Below, piece after piece: positions 1 to 12,304 of a stretch of 64,000 nucleotides of DNA. Within the stretch, counting starts at the first letter, position 1. Each line of letters starts with the position of its first letter. Under the pieces are notes generated by a model, which ran no database searches, had not been told where the DNA came from, and saw only the letters and a list, made by a program, of their open reading frames with translations. The position numbers and the translations under genes are program-made. The DNA is from Costus lasius. Its lineage: Eukaryota; Streptophyta; Magnoliopsida; Zingiberales; Costaceae. The stretch is from assembly GCA_027563935.2 (NCBI GenBank), contig CM050449.1, forward strand, positions 17,072,735 to 17,136,734. Direction: 5' to 3'.

Positions 1-900
1 CACACCAATAATACTGAGCTGTGGGCTGAGTCGTCCTCTATGGACACACACTCATATCTGAGTGGTCTCCAGTGTCAGCTCGCACACTGGAGACGACTAC
101 TCGTCAATAGTCCGCTGGTACTGCATCCAGTACCCTATCATACCTGTGCATAATAGCACAATCGTATGTAAACAACAAATATAGTCTACGAAGTCATCCT
201 CCATAGCACTATATGGGTCTGGCCCCAAAACACGTCCGACTGGGACTCCAGCGCCACCAGTACGACCCGAAACACAATGTACTGTACAAAGTACGACCAA
301 ATAGTAACACATAACATGTGCTAGAGAGCACACATGCAGTATAATAGTGCGAAATCCCAATAAAACGGGAGAAGGACATATCATGCGATGAAATATAAAT
401 AGACAATCATATCATGCTCAACGGAAATAACAGTTCAATGGAAACTAATATCAAAGAGTAAATCAGCAGGCCGTCCCTAACTAAGCGGTAACGCCCAACC
501 GTGAGATGCCTCTTAATCAAGTGGGAGGCACCTTAATCAAAGTACGAGGTAATAGATCCCTACCTGCCACTGTAGGTGTGACTACTCCTGCACCCGAATC
601 AGAAATATTCCGTATATCCGAATCTACAGTCCTCGTCATAAAATAAAATACGCAGGTATTAGTTCTCTCGTTTATACCATATTATCATTTATGTATTTAT
701 TTATTTATTTTAATTTATTTTTTATTTTCCTTTAATTACTGTTTCGGGTATGTTATGATTATCATGCAGTCCGTTCGTTAATTAAGTATAAGCAGACATC
801 ATTAGACCCTAAGCATGCAATAGTCTAACCGGTTCATTATATTAAGCATGCAAGGTTCGTTGCCTAATTGCGTACGAAGTGGGTTTAGATACTAACCTAG
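1..900. other. Gene-free repeat-like DNA at window start
   Basis: No host gene is recognised. The minus strand has a 95-codon open frame (97-384) with one hydrophobic run (about 20 residues including ICCLHTIVLLCTGMIGYWM) after a Gly/Val-rich stretch. It ends in a plain stop and has no family I can name. The composition and lack of exons suggest the 3' region of a retroelement cut by the window edge, but no LTR end or primer site was found, so this remains an inference. Confidence 0.3.
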
Positions 901-1790
901 GCCATAGCCTGTGTGGACGAACCACCGATTGAGTCGAACGGACGCGTTGGAAGATCGCCGAAAGTTTGCCGAAAAGTTCGCTGGAACAGTACTTTGTCCC
1001 GGTGCCGGCAGCCACCAGTTCCACTAGAAAGTATTCGCGTCCCAAAATCCGTTGAAAGTAGGAAAGAGAAGATCGTCGGCCTCACCGGAGTGCCGGAGTT
1101 CTGCCAGAACTTGTCGGAATGCATCGAAAGGTCATCAGAATGGGCTAGGAGTAGCAGGAAATACTCAGCAACACCCTGCCGATGTTTCTGGAGCAATTTA
1201 ACAAGTTTTGGAGGAGTTTCGAGGGAGAACGAGGCCGCCAGAGTTAGGGTTTTGGCGAACCCGTTTCCAGCTCATCTCGCCGACCAGAGGTGTCAAAGAG
1301 GAAGGGAATGGGTCAGGAATCTTTGCCGGAGTCTTCGGAACCCATCGCCAGTGGTGGAGGGTCGCCGAATGGTGGCGTTTGCCGAAATCAATGGAAGAAG
1401 AATGGCGGATGACAAATGCGAGAGGGGAAAAGAGAGAGTTGAGTCGTTCGATGCTTGCGAACGAGAAACAAGGGAGAAAGAGGGAGGAAGCTTTGGGGCC
1501 TGTAGCCGGACTCGTCGCTGGAGACTGGAGCTCAACGCTGGCGCTAGCTCACCGGACAAGTAAGGGAGGGTGATGAGAGCTGGAAAATGCGAGAGGTGAA
1601 TCGTCATTCGCAAGAGAGAAAAAGAGGACGGTGAGCGAGAGAATAATTATAAAAAAAACAATAGAGAAATGTTGAGTCACGAAAGTAGGTGAGGCAGTGA
1701 AAGGTCTCGTCCGAATAAATGTTGATTTACTGTACACCCACATTCGTACTTTGAGTTGATTTGATTTTTTTTATTAAGAGAGACAGAGTC
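901..1790. other. GC-richer unclassified segment with long spurious frames
   Basis: The plus strand has a 216-codon frame (913-1563), and overlapping frames are open on both strands. The translation is Arg/Glu/Gly-rich and matches no domain I know. The minus strand reads as low-complexity Ser/Pro/Leu. I take it as non-coding, possibly the leader or LTR of a decayed retroelement. Confidence 0.3.
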
Positions 1791-1913
1791 AACTGATATC
1801 ATTCATAAATTTTATTTGACATGATACATAAGATGATAAAGGAAAAGAGCTTCCATCAGCATGGGCAATTTGTGTTCGTCAAACTTTGGTCTTGTGATGG
1901 CGTATTGGGTAAT

Positions 1914-2000
1914 ACCCGGCCTAAGCAGTATAACGTTATATCGAGGAGCTACGCCCCGATGGGAAACATCGACGTACGCACCTTCCAAACGATATTCCAT
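1914..2000 (+). repeat. Left bracketing copy of a direct repeat flanking the minisatellite
   Basis: This segment (CCCGGCCTAAG...GATATTCCAT) recurs at 2673-2759 in the same orientation with a few substitutions. Both copies hold the phrases ATCGAGGAG, TACGCCCCGA and AACATCGACGTACGC, and both begin with the CCGGCCT core of the 42-bp units that lie between them. Confidence 0.7.
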
Positions 2001-2032
2001 TGTAATGCAGTAAGGCATGTTGGATATTAGAT

Positions 2033-2680
2033 TTGAAAAATCACCCGGTCTTGACGGCGTGTTGGATGATTTGGTTTGAGGAAAATTACTCGGCCTCACG
2101 GCGTGTTGAGTAACTTGGATCGAAATTTTACCCGGCCTTGCGGCGTGATGGACGATTTTGATTTGGAATTGTATTCGGCCTCGCGGCGTAGTGGATGATT
2201 TGATTTGGAAATGTATTCGGCCTCACGGCATATTGGATAATTTGATTTGGAAATGTATCCGGCCTCGCGACTTGATGGATAATTAGAATTTGGGAGATTG
2301 TCCAGCCTTGTGGCGCGTTGGATGTTTGATTTGGAATTTATCCGGCCTTGCGGCATATTGGATAATTTGATATGGAATTTATCCGGTCTTGTGGCGTGCT
2401 AGATAATTTGATTTGGGAATTTATCCGGCCTTGCGGCGTGCTGGATAATTTGATTTGAGAATTTATCCGGCCTTACGGCATGATGGATAATTTGATTTGG
2501 AATTTATCCGGCCTTGCGGCGTGTTGGATAATTTGATTTGAGAATTTATCCGGCCTTGCGGCGTGTTGGATAATTTGATTTGAGAATTATCCGGCCTTGC
2601 AGCGTGCTGGATAATTTGATTTGAGAATTATCCGGCCTTGCGGCGTGTTGGATAATTTGATTTGGGAATTTATCCGGCCT
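2033..2680 (+). repeat. 42-bp minisatellite, about 16 degenerate units
   Basis: Tandem units of 41-45 bp carry the core ATCCGGCCTTGCGGCGTG and a spacer like TTGGATAATTTGATTTGG. I count about 16 cores by eye. Units on the right (after about 2,400) are nearly identical, while those on the left carry many substitutions and length changes (ACCCGGTCTTGACGG, TCCAGCCTTGTGGCG). The array is non-coding: its minus-strand frame only reads the repeat as a Tyr/Ser/Lys periodic peptide. Confidence 0.85.
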
Positions 2681-2759
2681 TAATGAACACAACGCTATAT
2701 CGAGGAGTTACGCCCCGACGTCAAACATCGACGTACGCATTTCCCAAACGATATTCCAT
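2673..2759 (+). repeat. Right bracketing copy of the direct repeat
   Basis: Partner of the segment at 1914-2000, starting with the last CCGGCCT core of the array and running to GATATTCCAT. Its presence at both ends suggests the 42-bp array expanded inside one parent element. Confidence 0.7.
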
Positions 2760-3752
2760 CACGTCGGTTGAAGCTCGCTAATTTTGTTTGAGCTTATTAT
2801 TTGACTTGGGAATAATACGTATTATTATTGACCCTTGATGATGCTGTCCAGACCAAAATTCAAAAAAAGGGAGAGGGTTTTACCCTGCCAATTTATTTTG
2901 ACCTTGTGGCTCTCGGTCAAAGGAGTAGGATTGCCTCTTTGCTCCTTTCTGATGTTTGGTGAAAGGCTTGGTATTTAACTAAAATGGCCCACGGGTGTCA
3001 CCCTTAGTTCAAAGGCTTTAACCCCATCATTAATTTGGTCTTGTCATTGAACCGAACCTCCGAGGAAGCATAATTAGCGGTGTCATGTAAGTTCTCCCTT
3101 TTGTTACGACTTTGTGACGCGCGGTCAAAGGGTAAAGTTTCCTTTGTTGACCACTCGGCTGAAATTTCTTTCATCGCTCAGTCGGTGGACGAAATTCGGA
3201 TGACCTATCTGGGCGGCGACTTCGGGGATTGCTGAGCGGAGCTCTAGCATTTGACGAAGGCGGCGATCTTCGCCGGGAGGCGGCGGGAGATTGCTGAGCG
3301 ACGGTTCTGAGTTACTCGCCGGTATCTTAGACGAAGGGCATTTGTTCATATCAGAGAAGGAGGTAGCGGCTCTTGCAAGGAGGCGGTAGCGCTATCAAGT
3401 CTCTGATGGGGAGGCAGCGGCAATAGCGAGGGAAAGGACGTTATCGATTTCTCGCACCCGAGCGACATTCTTCTGTGTTTGTTTGTTTGTTGTTTTTTGT
3501 GAGCAAAATTTTTTACTTTACCCTGGTGAAATGTTTTCTCCTGGCGACAGATTTTTGTATATCTTGCAGTTCCTTGCTTCTTCTTACAGCGGAACAAGCA
3601 ACGATGTATTTCTCTTTTTGTTTTTCTTCTTACAGCGGTTTCAGAATTCTTTCCTCAGCGGATCAACCTTCTTTGTTCGCATCGCAAGAACGAAAATCAA
3701 AGAGTGGGATTAAAGAGCAGAGAATCCCACAGGTGCATCTTTAATAGGCTTC

Positions 3753-3805
<53 letters not shown>

Positions 3806-6800
3806 TTATTTATCAAATCTCTTGAAATCTTTGTCGATCGAACTCCTTCGTTGATTTTCGCCGTTTGTGTTGCAGTGAGGGATAATCAAAGGGGAACAGG
3901 TAGTTTGTTTCTCCTTTATTCCTCTTGGTGTTTACTTATTCATTTTTTTGGTTCTTGGGTAATTTCAGGATGTTTGATTTAGTTCCCTTATGGTTCGAAG
4001 AACATCCATCGTCAAGCATCATCAGTTCGGTCATCTTGGCGTACTCTGGCGGAGAACGTTCACCATCAAGTTTCATTGCAACGAGGGAGAATCAAAGGGA
4101 AGCGTGGGAAAATCTTCATCAGTTGCTTTCCCAAGTCTTATCAACCTTTGCAGCAATTTTCCAAGAACGAAAACCAAATGAAGGGATCAAAGGGGGAAAG
4201 CTGTAGGGATTCAACAGGTTCATCTTTGTCGGTCCCTTTTTGAACTCTCTTTTTACCAGTTCTCCTTCCTGGTTCTCTTGATTTTGATTTCTTGTTGCCT
4301 TACTCTTTGCTGAGATGGCAGTGAGGAAGAAGACTATGGCTTCATCTTGTTTGAAATCTCGGCTGATGACGGACTGAGATTCTACATTAATGGCATCAAG
4401 ACTTTGTTGCGGCTTTGCTTCAATCGGATTCCCAACCATTAGCTGGCTGAGATTTCACGCCAGTAATTGGTGGCGGATCTATGATAGCTCGTGAATGAGA
4501 ACAGATTTGCTGCTTTCTAAATCTGGAAGTGAAGTGAAGCCCAGTTTTGCCGAAGAAGGCTTCCAGTCAAGGACGCATTTTATACGACTTTCTCAGCTGA
4601 GAGGATCTAATGAGATCGGTGATGTACCAAATTGTGATGATCTCAGAATGACAATTTTCCTTCATCCGAGGTAAAACATGAACTTTAGTCTTTCATTATT
4701 CCTCCAAGCTTTTAACGCCGGATAAACTTGTCGCTTGTTTGGAGCAGCAAATTGAAAGAGATGATCGTTCGGTTCGTCGGTCCTTGAAGCAAGGCTGCTG
4801 GGATTAACTTCGCCATGGAAAGGGATCGTTTCCTTGGCAGTGTCGAGTTGGGTCTACTCCAGACCGTAACCTGGTAACAGTGTGGATTCGGGTCGGATTT
4901 CTTCGATTTTCTTTGCGGTGATGCGTTGGTGATAAGAAGAAGGCAGCGGGAATTTGTCAGGTAGCAGATCTTCCCTTCCCTTCATCACTTTTGTTCTCTC
5001 CTTTTTTGAGTTCGTCAGCTTCTTCGCATTTTTTGTTTCACGCATCTTTGGAGCTTTTTTTCTTTTCTTCTGCCCGATGACTCCTTTTTGTTCTTCTCCC
5101 TTCTTCTTCTTCTTTCTTTTTTTTTTTACAGCATCTCCCCTTTTCACTCCTCAATTTGCTCTCTCCTTTTCTGTTCAAGTATCTTCCTTCTCCTCCCCTT
5201 TTTTCTTTTCTCTGTTTTTTTTTTGACGCAGCATCAGTCTTTGTTGTTTTTTTTTTAACAGCATCTCCTCCCTTTTAGCCGCACTTTCTCTTCATGCCAC
5301 CGGTGCTTAGCGCACCTTAGGCCTACGTAAGTAAAACACAGGAACTTCCATTTCTTTCTTACCTACAAACGTTCCTTCTTGCAGCCTCTTGGTACTCCCT
5401 TTTGCAGCCTTTCGGTGTTGCTTCTTCTTCAGTAGCGCCTCTTCTCTATGTTGTTCCTCCTTGCAGCAGCTGCTTTTCATTTCCTCTCCTCCTTTGTTCG
5501 CTTGGCCGACCTCCCTTTTTATAAGCTCCCAGCCTACCTATCCCTAACAGCGGTTTTCCCTTCTTTTTCTTTCTCTTTCGCGCCTCTTCCATTTTATTAT
5601 TTTTACTACCGTGGGCGCCTTCCCCTGCTCCTCTCAGTTCTAACCATTCGCTTACCTGCCGGCAGTTTGTTTGTCCTCTTCTTTGAATTTGTCTTTGGAC
5701 TCGTCTTGTCTATGATCATTTGATGAGATTTGGTGATTTTTTTATTTTCTACAGCTCTTGACGACACATGCACGTTATGTCAGGTTTGCTTTCTTTTTTG
5801 CTGGCACGGCACATGAGTCAAAGTAGATTTTGACCTCATTTGACCAATTGTATGGGCTCTCCTAGTCAAAATATTATTGGTACCCCTGATTTTATACATA
5901 GTCAAAATAAATTTTGATTTCGTCTGACCAGTTGTATGAAATTCCTTTTCCTTTCTTAGAATAAAGAAGTTGCATAAATGTGTCCTCCTTGGTCGGCTAT
6001 TTCATATCTTTATTATTTTTTATATTGTTGGCTGGAGACTTTCCTTAATTGGGCATGCAACTCAGCTTCCTTGTGGGCTGAGAAATGCAGGCTGCTTGTT
6101 TTGTAGTGAAGCGAGCTGGCTTTTCCTTGTGCTAATGTTAGCTTTGACAGGAATGTAGACCATGTGACCAACATGTTGACCATCTTGACTAGCCTGTTAT
6201 TACTAGCTTGCGTGGGCCTTGGGCTTGTTAATTGGGCTAGTTTAATTGTACAACATCTGAACACTTGGAACCGCTCATAGAAGTCAATGCTTCATGCAGA
6301 AGCATGTATCTTTTTGAATTTTAGGGAATTTCTCATCATAATCTAGTAGCTGTTTAGTGTTATTTCCTCTGCTAGTTGTTAATAACTTCTCTTGCTGATA
6401 GATTGTTGTTCATCTGTGGATGGGAGACTATAACTTTGTTAATAGAATTTTGATCACCAAAAACTATGAGTATTCATCAGTTTAGAGTTTCCCCGCAGCA
6501 GTTTAAGTCAAATATTTCTTGCTTGTCATGGTTCATCGTGAAATTGTATCCTCGTAATGACCACAAGATTTTAGTTGGCAAGGATCATTATATCATTAAT
6601 TCTTACATAGTCACTTCTTGTCTTCTGTAGTATATCATTTAGCACCCTGTATTCCAGCATTTGAATGTAATCCATAGTCACTTTCTAGCTCTACTGCATG
6701 GTAGGTATCCCAACAATGTTGCCTCTTGATGCGAAGCACTGTTTTTTCTTCCGGGTTGATGAACTGATTGGTCAAGCTCAAGTAACAAAGATCAGATTTT

Positions 6801-7194
6801 GGGTCACACAGGCTCCCCCTTTTTTTACTTGATGTTCATTGGAGAAGTAGAGAAGCTATGTGTTTTCATGCCTTCTTAACATATACAGAATATACTCCAC
6901 TCTCGAGACACTGTCATTTGTTTATATATATGCTGTACTGGATGCTTAACTAATTTTGCGCTTAGAAGGAACATTTCAAGGGTACTTTTATCCTTTCCGG
7001 TTGTTGCAGCTGATAGGTGTAATTTTTATAGGATTTAGAGTCTAATTTATACCATCATTTGAGGCTTAACTTCTATTTTATGTCATAATTTGAAACCTTT
7101 TTCCCATAAAGTATAGAATCTTCACTATTTTTCATTTCTTTATGAAATACAGGTCATTATCATTTATTTTCGTGAAGTTTATTCGAGATTTGAA
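2760..7194. other. Long gene-free stretch, T-rich and probably old repeats
   Basis: No coding exon is supported. The stretch holds a (TA)n tract at 3756-3801, long pyrimidine-rich runs at 4950-5720 that make open but low-complexity frames, and a short direct duplication near 5819-5859 and 5900-5945 (both containing TCAAA, ATTTTGA and GACCA phrases before TTGTATG). The part after 6.2 kb resembles ordinary intergenic or intronic DNA. Confidence 0.4.
3756..3801. repeat. (AT)n microsatellite
   Basis: About 46 bp of uninterrupted AT dinucleotides followed by a few TTTA units. Confidence 0.95.
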
Positions 7195-8612
7195 GTTAGG
7201 GAAATGATCAGCATATTACAAGCATCAGACAGGCAAAATTTTAGAATTTTTGGAGCTTCCTATGCTGAATACGGCCTGCCCGTGCTTACAGTCACGGCCG
7301 TGTTCATCGCGGCATCAGCATCTGCATGTAACGAGGAGAACACGGCCTGACCGTGCTTATCATCACGGCCGTGTTCGACACGAATAAAAAATCCACCGAA
7401 CTCGTCACCGCCGTGCGCACGCCCGTGTTCGGGTGCTCCAGAATTTTTTTGTGACAAACACGGCTTGCCCGTGTCCAGACACACGGCCGTGTTCATTTAT
7501 CAGAAACTCACCGATATCCGCAATTCATCGCAGCCGACACGGCCTGGCCGTGTTCATCATCACGGCCGTGTTCGCGTACGCTGTTCGCGACCGTTCGTCC
7601 GTTTTCCACCAAATTGGACACTCCAAATGCCAGAAAATTGGGGAAAATTCCCAATTAACATTCCTAACCTCCCAAGGCTTCGATTTATGCATATAATCGA
7701 GATTATTAGGCGTTTACAGGGTTCGAATTGGTGAAGGACGCGACCTAGGGCGAAAAGGGCGAAAATCTGCATTCGAGGGCTTGATTCGACCGGATTATTT
7801 GGGGCTTTCGAGAGAGGACTGAAGATTCGTCGTCTCCTACCCTTGGATTGTAATTTCCCTTCTTTTCGAGTATTTTTACTTGGGTTTTCATTGTTAAACG
7901 ATGCATATTTTAGGTTAAAACCTAGTTCGGGCGTAGCCCGTTGAACATATCTACACATGTAAAACATCTTTTATGAATCTCAGTGTGATTTTAAGTAAAT
8001 TTACTTATTTGATTGAGTTGTGCTTATTGCGTATGATTGTTCTGATCAAGCATTCGTATGTGTTAAGTGTTATGAGAAGTACTAAGAGGTGAATCGTAAC
8101 ACTCGATCGTTCTCATTTAAACTTGTGACTTGAATTGCGAGAGCCGTTTAACGTCACTTGAGGATTCACGATCATCATAGAGCCCATTGGGTCTTTCTTA
8201 AGTTAGTTTTGCTACGAGAGTAGGAAATTAGCTTAAGTAGACACCGGATTGCGCTTCGAGAGAAGGTAATCCGTACCATAAGATGATCGCCTTAAGTTGT
8301 TTACTGTCGGATTGAGCTTCGAGAGAAGGAGATCCGTTTTCTATTTTAATTTGATTCATTGTTTTGCATTTAATTAATTCAACGAGGTGAAACCTGAAGT
8401 TCCGAACACTTCCTAAACTGTAATTTTCCTTTAAGGTCGTCGACTTATTGATTCGATAATTTAGTAATTTAGTTCTAGTGTAATTCTTTAATTCTGAGTT
8501 TGAATCATCTAGCTTTCAATGACACTAAAGGTCGGTACTTGACACTTGCTCCCTGTGGGAACGATATTATTTACTACTTCGATAGACCGTGCACTTGCGG
8601 GGCCTATCAGCA
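7195..8612 (+). mobile_element. LTR-like retroelement fragment or solo LTR
   Basis: The 5' part has repeated palindromic CACGGCCGTG motifs. The 3' part ends in a phrase typical of plant Ty3/gypsy LTR ends: TTGCTCCCTGTGGGAACGAT, then an ACTACTT run, then CCGTGCACTTGCGG and TATCA. No internal domain follows, so a solo or truncated LTR is likely. The left boundary was not located and no target duplication was found. The LTR assignment rests on recall of similar plant sequences, not on a search. Confidence 0.4.
7260..7575. repeat. Array of CACGGCCGTG palindromes
   Basis: Four loosely repeated modules pair an ACGGCCTGNCCGTG half with a CACGGCCGTGTTC half, spaced about 85 bp apart (cores near 7264/7294, 7340/7366, 7460/7482, 7538/7560). 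A diverged pair (CACCGCCGTGCGC, CACGCCCGTGTTC) lies between the second and third. Each module could form a GC-rich hairpin. Confidence 0.75.
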
Positions 8613-9160
8613 GCATATGCTCCCTGTTCCTGGTTATCCTTATTGTTTTTTTTTTTTCAGAATTATCATTTGCTAAGGTATGTTGGCTTGTTTGTGCTGC
8701 CCGTCGTGCCGCGGAAACATGCAATCAACATCGCGTCCTTGTCGGATATCAAGCAACGTTAGCATGTATGTGTATAACATGGCATATTTGTATCATGCAA
8801 TTTTGTTCATAAGACGATAGCGCTCTTTTCCTATGTTTTATTTTTTTCTGTTTCAGATTCAGTACGCTGTTTTACACTTCACAGTTAATAGTGCTGTGCA
8901 TGGTTAACACTTGATCCAGTTCCGCTTATCACTTTAAATGATTCTGCACCACATGGGTCAACTAGACACGGCGGGTTAACTTAAAAATGGGGCTCCAATT
9001 ATGGCTATGAAATTTCCTGTAAAACTTCATATGATTCTGCACCACTTGTGCTCTCAACTTTCCTGTAAAACGGAGATCAGACATTTATATTTCATTTGAA
9101 CTAGTCATCAGGAGATTAATTTTGACTATTCCTTGTTCTCATGCATGTGGGTGAAAATCT
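8613..9160. other. Gene-free spacer
   Basis: No exon, repeat boundary or RNA gene is recognised. It contains a poly-T run near 8647-8658 and ordinary AT-rich DNA up to the RNase H end of the LINE. Confidence 0.4.
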
Positions 9161-9169
9161 ATAGTTCAA

Positions 9170-9450
9170 CATAGCCAATCGGCTGCTTCATTATAGTTTC
9201 TATTAATATGACAAAAGTTAGCCTTACAACTCAGGGTTAAACATTTTATCTCCTAGATAATGAAGAAGGATTCGGAAGGAGAGTTACTATTGTCTACTTT
9301 GATGTAGTCCAAAGCTTCCTTGGAATCAGATTCAAGCATCCAAACATAGTTAGGCGTGTGATTTAATTTGTGAACATAAAGTAGAGCCTCCTTGATAGCT
9401 AAGAGCTCAGCTTGAAGGGAAGACACACAACAGGTACTAGCAGCAGCAGC
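9170..9450 (-). pseudogene. LINE RNase H domain remnant
   Basis: The minus-strand frame contains LQAELLAIKEALLYV, then LESDSKEALDYI, and after a shift HINRNYNEAADWL. These match the conserved Q-A-E-L, E-S-D-S and H-...-N-...-A-A-D blocks of plant LINE-type RNase H. It is the last domain of the element and is disrupted by a stop and frameshifts. Confidence 0.65.
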
Positions 9451-9888
9451 AATATGGGTGTTTCCTTAGTGATCTCTAATGATGTATCTCAATCCTGCTT
9501 GGCCATTATTGGAGCTCCAAGAACCATCAGTATTGATCTTGAGTTCGCCTTATCGAAGTTTTTTTTTCCATTTATGGGATTGGGTAAAGTTTTGTATAGC
9601 TTTATACTCCTCAAAATGTGTATGGATATAATTATAGAGTTCACGCATCACGCCGGTGCCAACCTGAAAAGGACAACAAGATAAATCCCTAAATAGCATA
9701 TTGTTCCTAACTTTCCAAATGACTCAAAAGAGACACAAAATTAGTGAGGATACATAAGGAGAACCATTTCCTTCAAAAATCTAGTTTCCAGAATCCCAAG
9801 AATCCACAAAATTAAAATCCAATCTAAAATATTGTTGCAAGTAATGACAAGAAGCAATCGTAAAATCATATTGAAAAAAAGATATGCA

Positions 9889-10134
9889 TTATCGAATCAA
9901 GCCCTTTGTCACAAAGCGAGCAAAACTCCAAAACCATAACTTCCTTAGCCTATCAGCTATTGGAAGTTTTTGGTGTAGCAGCTTCCAATCAAAGATTTTG
10001 ATCTTTGGGGTAACGTGCAAACGCCAAAGGGACTGCCAACACTTCCAAGGCTCGGGAGAGGGCAATCGAGAAATAATTAACCATTTATAAACCAGTTTAG
10101 TTAAGGGAAGCCTGTTGGAGCCCTCTTTCCACAC
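9889..10134 (-). pseudogene. LINE zf-RVT (RT zinc-binding) remnant
   Basis: An 81-codon frame reads WKCWQSLWRLHVTPKIKIFDWKLL and then QKLPIADRLRKLWFW. This is the W-...-LW-...-P-K-...-F-W-...-L-P-T-...-L pattern of the zinc-binding segment that follows plant LINE reverse transcriptases. The cysteines expected downstream are poorly kept. Confidence 0.65.
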
Positions 10135-10382
10135 CCATTGATCCTCATCACGGTAGGTAGGTATCTAGATTTTCATGATTTTCTCTGCTAAGTGCTCTCC
10201 CAAATTGGCAACTGTGAGGTCATTCCATTGTTAGCCCTACATAAGAGAAGAGACTGGGTGCACATCAAAATATTCAACATTGATAAAAGTAGGCTAATAG
10301 TTTATAGGTATTTTTGAACACCACGAGTGCAAAGCTATATTAGTAGTTTCACCATTGCCAATGATTCTAGAGATGCCTGTTC

Positions 10383-11565
10383 TCAAGGTGGAGAGGTCAA
10401 AGATAAGGTTACGCCAAGGAGCACTAACAAATTTAGAAGGTTTTTGGGTGGCCCAAGGGTTAGGAGTACCGTATTTGGCAGTGACAAGTTTAACATAAAG
10501 AGTATTTTTTGATTAAGAAGATCAAGAATATGCTTACAATTAACGGCTGGTTGCATAAGACGAAGGTCCTTGATATAGAGACCCCCATGGGATCTAGGAA
10601 GAGTAACCGTGTTCCAATTTATATGGTGAATACCAGTTTTCATATTAGAGCCACTCCATAAGAAATTACGGATAGGAGAATTCAACTTGTCAAACTGGGC
10701 AATGGAGGTAAGGATAGAGTTAACAAGAGTGATTTTGCCTAGGAAAGAAATTTAGCTTGCCAATTGTGAATCCTATCAGTAACCAAACTGAGAGAACGTC
10801 TAATACAGTTCCTGGAGTCTTTGTAAGGATTGATGAAAACACCAAGATATTTAAAAGGAAAAAAACCTTGAGTAACCCCCAACTTAGTAAGAATGTTAAC
10901 TTTGGTGAAGTTGGGGCATCTCTTAGGGAAGAAAATCTTAGATTTATCAATGTTAATTCTTTGACCAATAAGGACATAATACTGTTGAAGAATATTTTTG
11001 ATAGAGGTACATGAGGATTTGTTGGCCCCGAAATATATGAGAAGGTCATCAACATACATAAGGTGAGAGATGGTACAACCATTGATTTTGAAGGGGGTGA
11101 GGGTGCCATGGTACACATAAGCAAGAATCAAGTTACTCAAGATATTGGCAACAATAATGTATAGATACGGGGAGAGAGGGTCACCTTGCCTTATACTTCT
11201 ATGATTTTTGAAAAAAAGAGGATTGGGTGTTGTTAATTAGGCAGGCAAAGGAGGGGCCCTCGACACAAGCTTTGATTCAATTGATAAAAGTATCAGGAAA
11301 AAGGAGTTTCTTAAGGGAATTGAAGATCACATCCCATTTGATGCTATCAAAAGCCTTAGCCAAGTCAATCTTGAAAAGAACGAGGGGGGTTTTTGCCTCT
11401 AGATTTAAACATGGTATGAGCAAGCTCATTAGCAATAAGAATATTGTCATGGATGCTTCTACCTTTGATGAAAGCGGATTGAACAGGGTTGATGATGTTA
11501 GGCAAGTAAGGCTTGATTCTATTAGCAAGCACCTTGGCGAGAATGCGGTAGGAAACATTGTATAA
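10383..11565 (-). pseudogene. LINE reverse transcriptase remnant
   Basis: Several broken minus-strand frames together give the polymerase. 11558-11277 holds LFKIDLAKAFDSIKWDVIF, with the catalytic D-...-A-F-D block. 11140-10739 holds ISHLMYVDDLLIYF, with the YVDD active site, and then INIDKSKIFF and FKYLGVFI. 10685-10383 holds FLWSGSNMKTGIHHINW, as found in the C-terminal thumb of plant L1 elements. Stops and shifts separate the blocks, so no functional enzyme is encoded. Confidence 0.8.
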
Positions 11566-11858
11566 GGAAATAGGCCTATAGTTATGAATGAGATTCGGAT
11601 TAGGGGTCTTAGGTATGAATATGGTATGGTTCCAAGAATTTGGGATGTAAGTTGTGGAATGAAAATTATTTATAAAGGTGAGAAAATCTTGACTAATTAC
11701 ATTCCAAAAGAACTAAAAGAATTCAGGGGTGAAACCATCAAGGCCAGGGCTTCATATAATTCCTCAGGGGAGAAAGGGGAGGTCAGAATATCCCTAGTCT
11801 CAGAAGGAAGAGTAGGGAGGGAATTGAAGAAATCTCTCTGGTAAGGTTTAAAGCAGAC

Positions 11859-12304
11859 ATACTGAGGTGGCCTAATCTATTAAAATGTTTAAGCCCAAGT
11901 TAATAATAGCAAGCCCACTATGACTTATAAACCACATAATAGTTTCTCTCACTTGCAATGTGGGACTATACTCAGGGTATTACAATCTCTCTCACTTAAG
12001 ACTTGACGTCCTCGTCAAGCCTAAACCTTAACATCCCTTATCACATGCCCAGGAATCATCCTTAGTCGGCAGCATGTGAGGTCAGCCCAATGGCGGCTCC
12101 ACCATCCTCGGTAGCCCTTTCCTATTGGCCTCTCAACATACTTAAGACTAAATTTTTGTTCTGATACCATTTGTTATGACCTGCTTAGTAAGCAAACTAT
12201 TCATTAACTTGGTGAGCCGGTTTGCAACGTGGCCCAATTTATTAAATTACTTAAGCCAAAGTTAACAATAGCAAGCCCACTAAGCTTTATATACTATATG
12301 ACTA
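11859..12304 (-). mobile_element. TRIM-type miniature LTR retroelement, copy A
   Basis: Read on minus, an LTR ends CATAACA near 12172. After AA comes TGGTATCAGAAC, a primer-binding site matching the 3' end of initiator tRNA-Met. About 187 bp follow before a purine tract (AGTGAGAGAGAT, 11985-11996) and the next LTR start (TGTAATACC, ending at 11984). Both LTRs are partial: the left copy lacks its outer end and the right copy lacks its outer 40 or so bases. No target duplication was found. It encodes no protein and lies inside the LINE. Confidence 0.65.

Noticed and set aside
913..1563. 216-codon open frame on plus
   Set aside because: Arg/Glu-rich translation with no domain, with overlapping open frames on both strands of a GC-rich block. 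It looks like a compositional effect.
2033..2680. Possible CRISPR-like array
   Set aside because: The units are direct tandem repeats without unique spacers, in a plant nuclear setting. It is a minisatellite.
4954..5723. Phe/Ser-rich small proteins on plus
   Set aside because: Low-complexity translation of pyrimidine-rich DNA with no domain.
11859..12304. Cassandra-type TRIM with 5S rRNA in its LTR
   Set aside because: No 5S internal promoter boxes could be recognised in the LTRs, so only the general TRIM label is kept.
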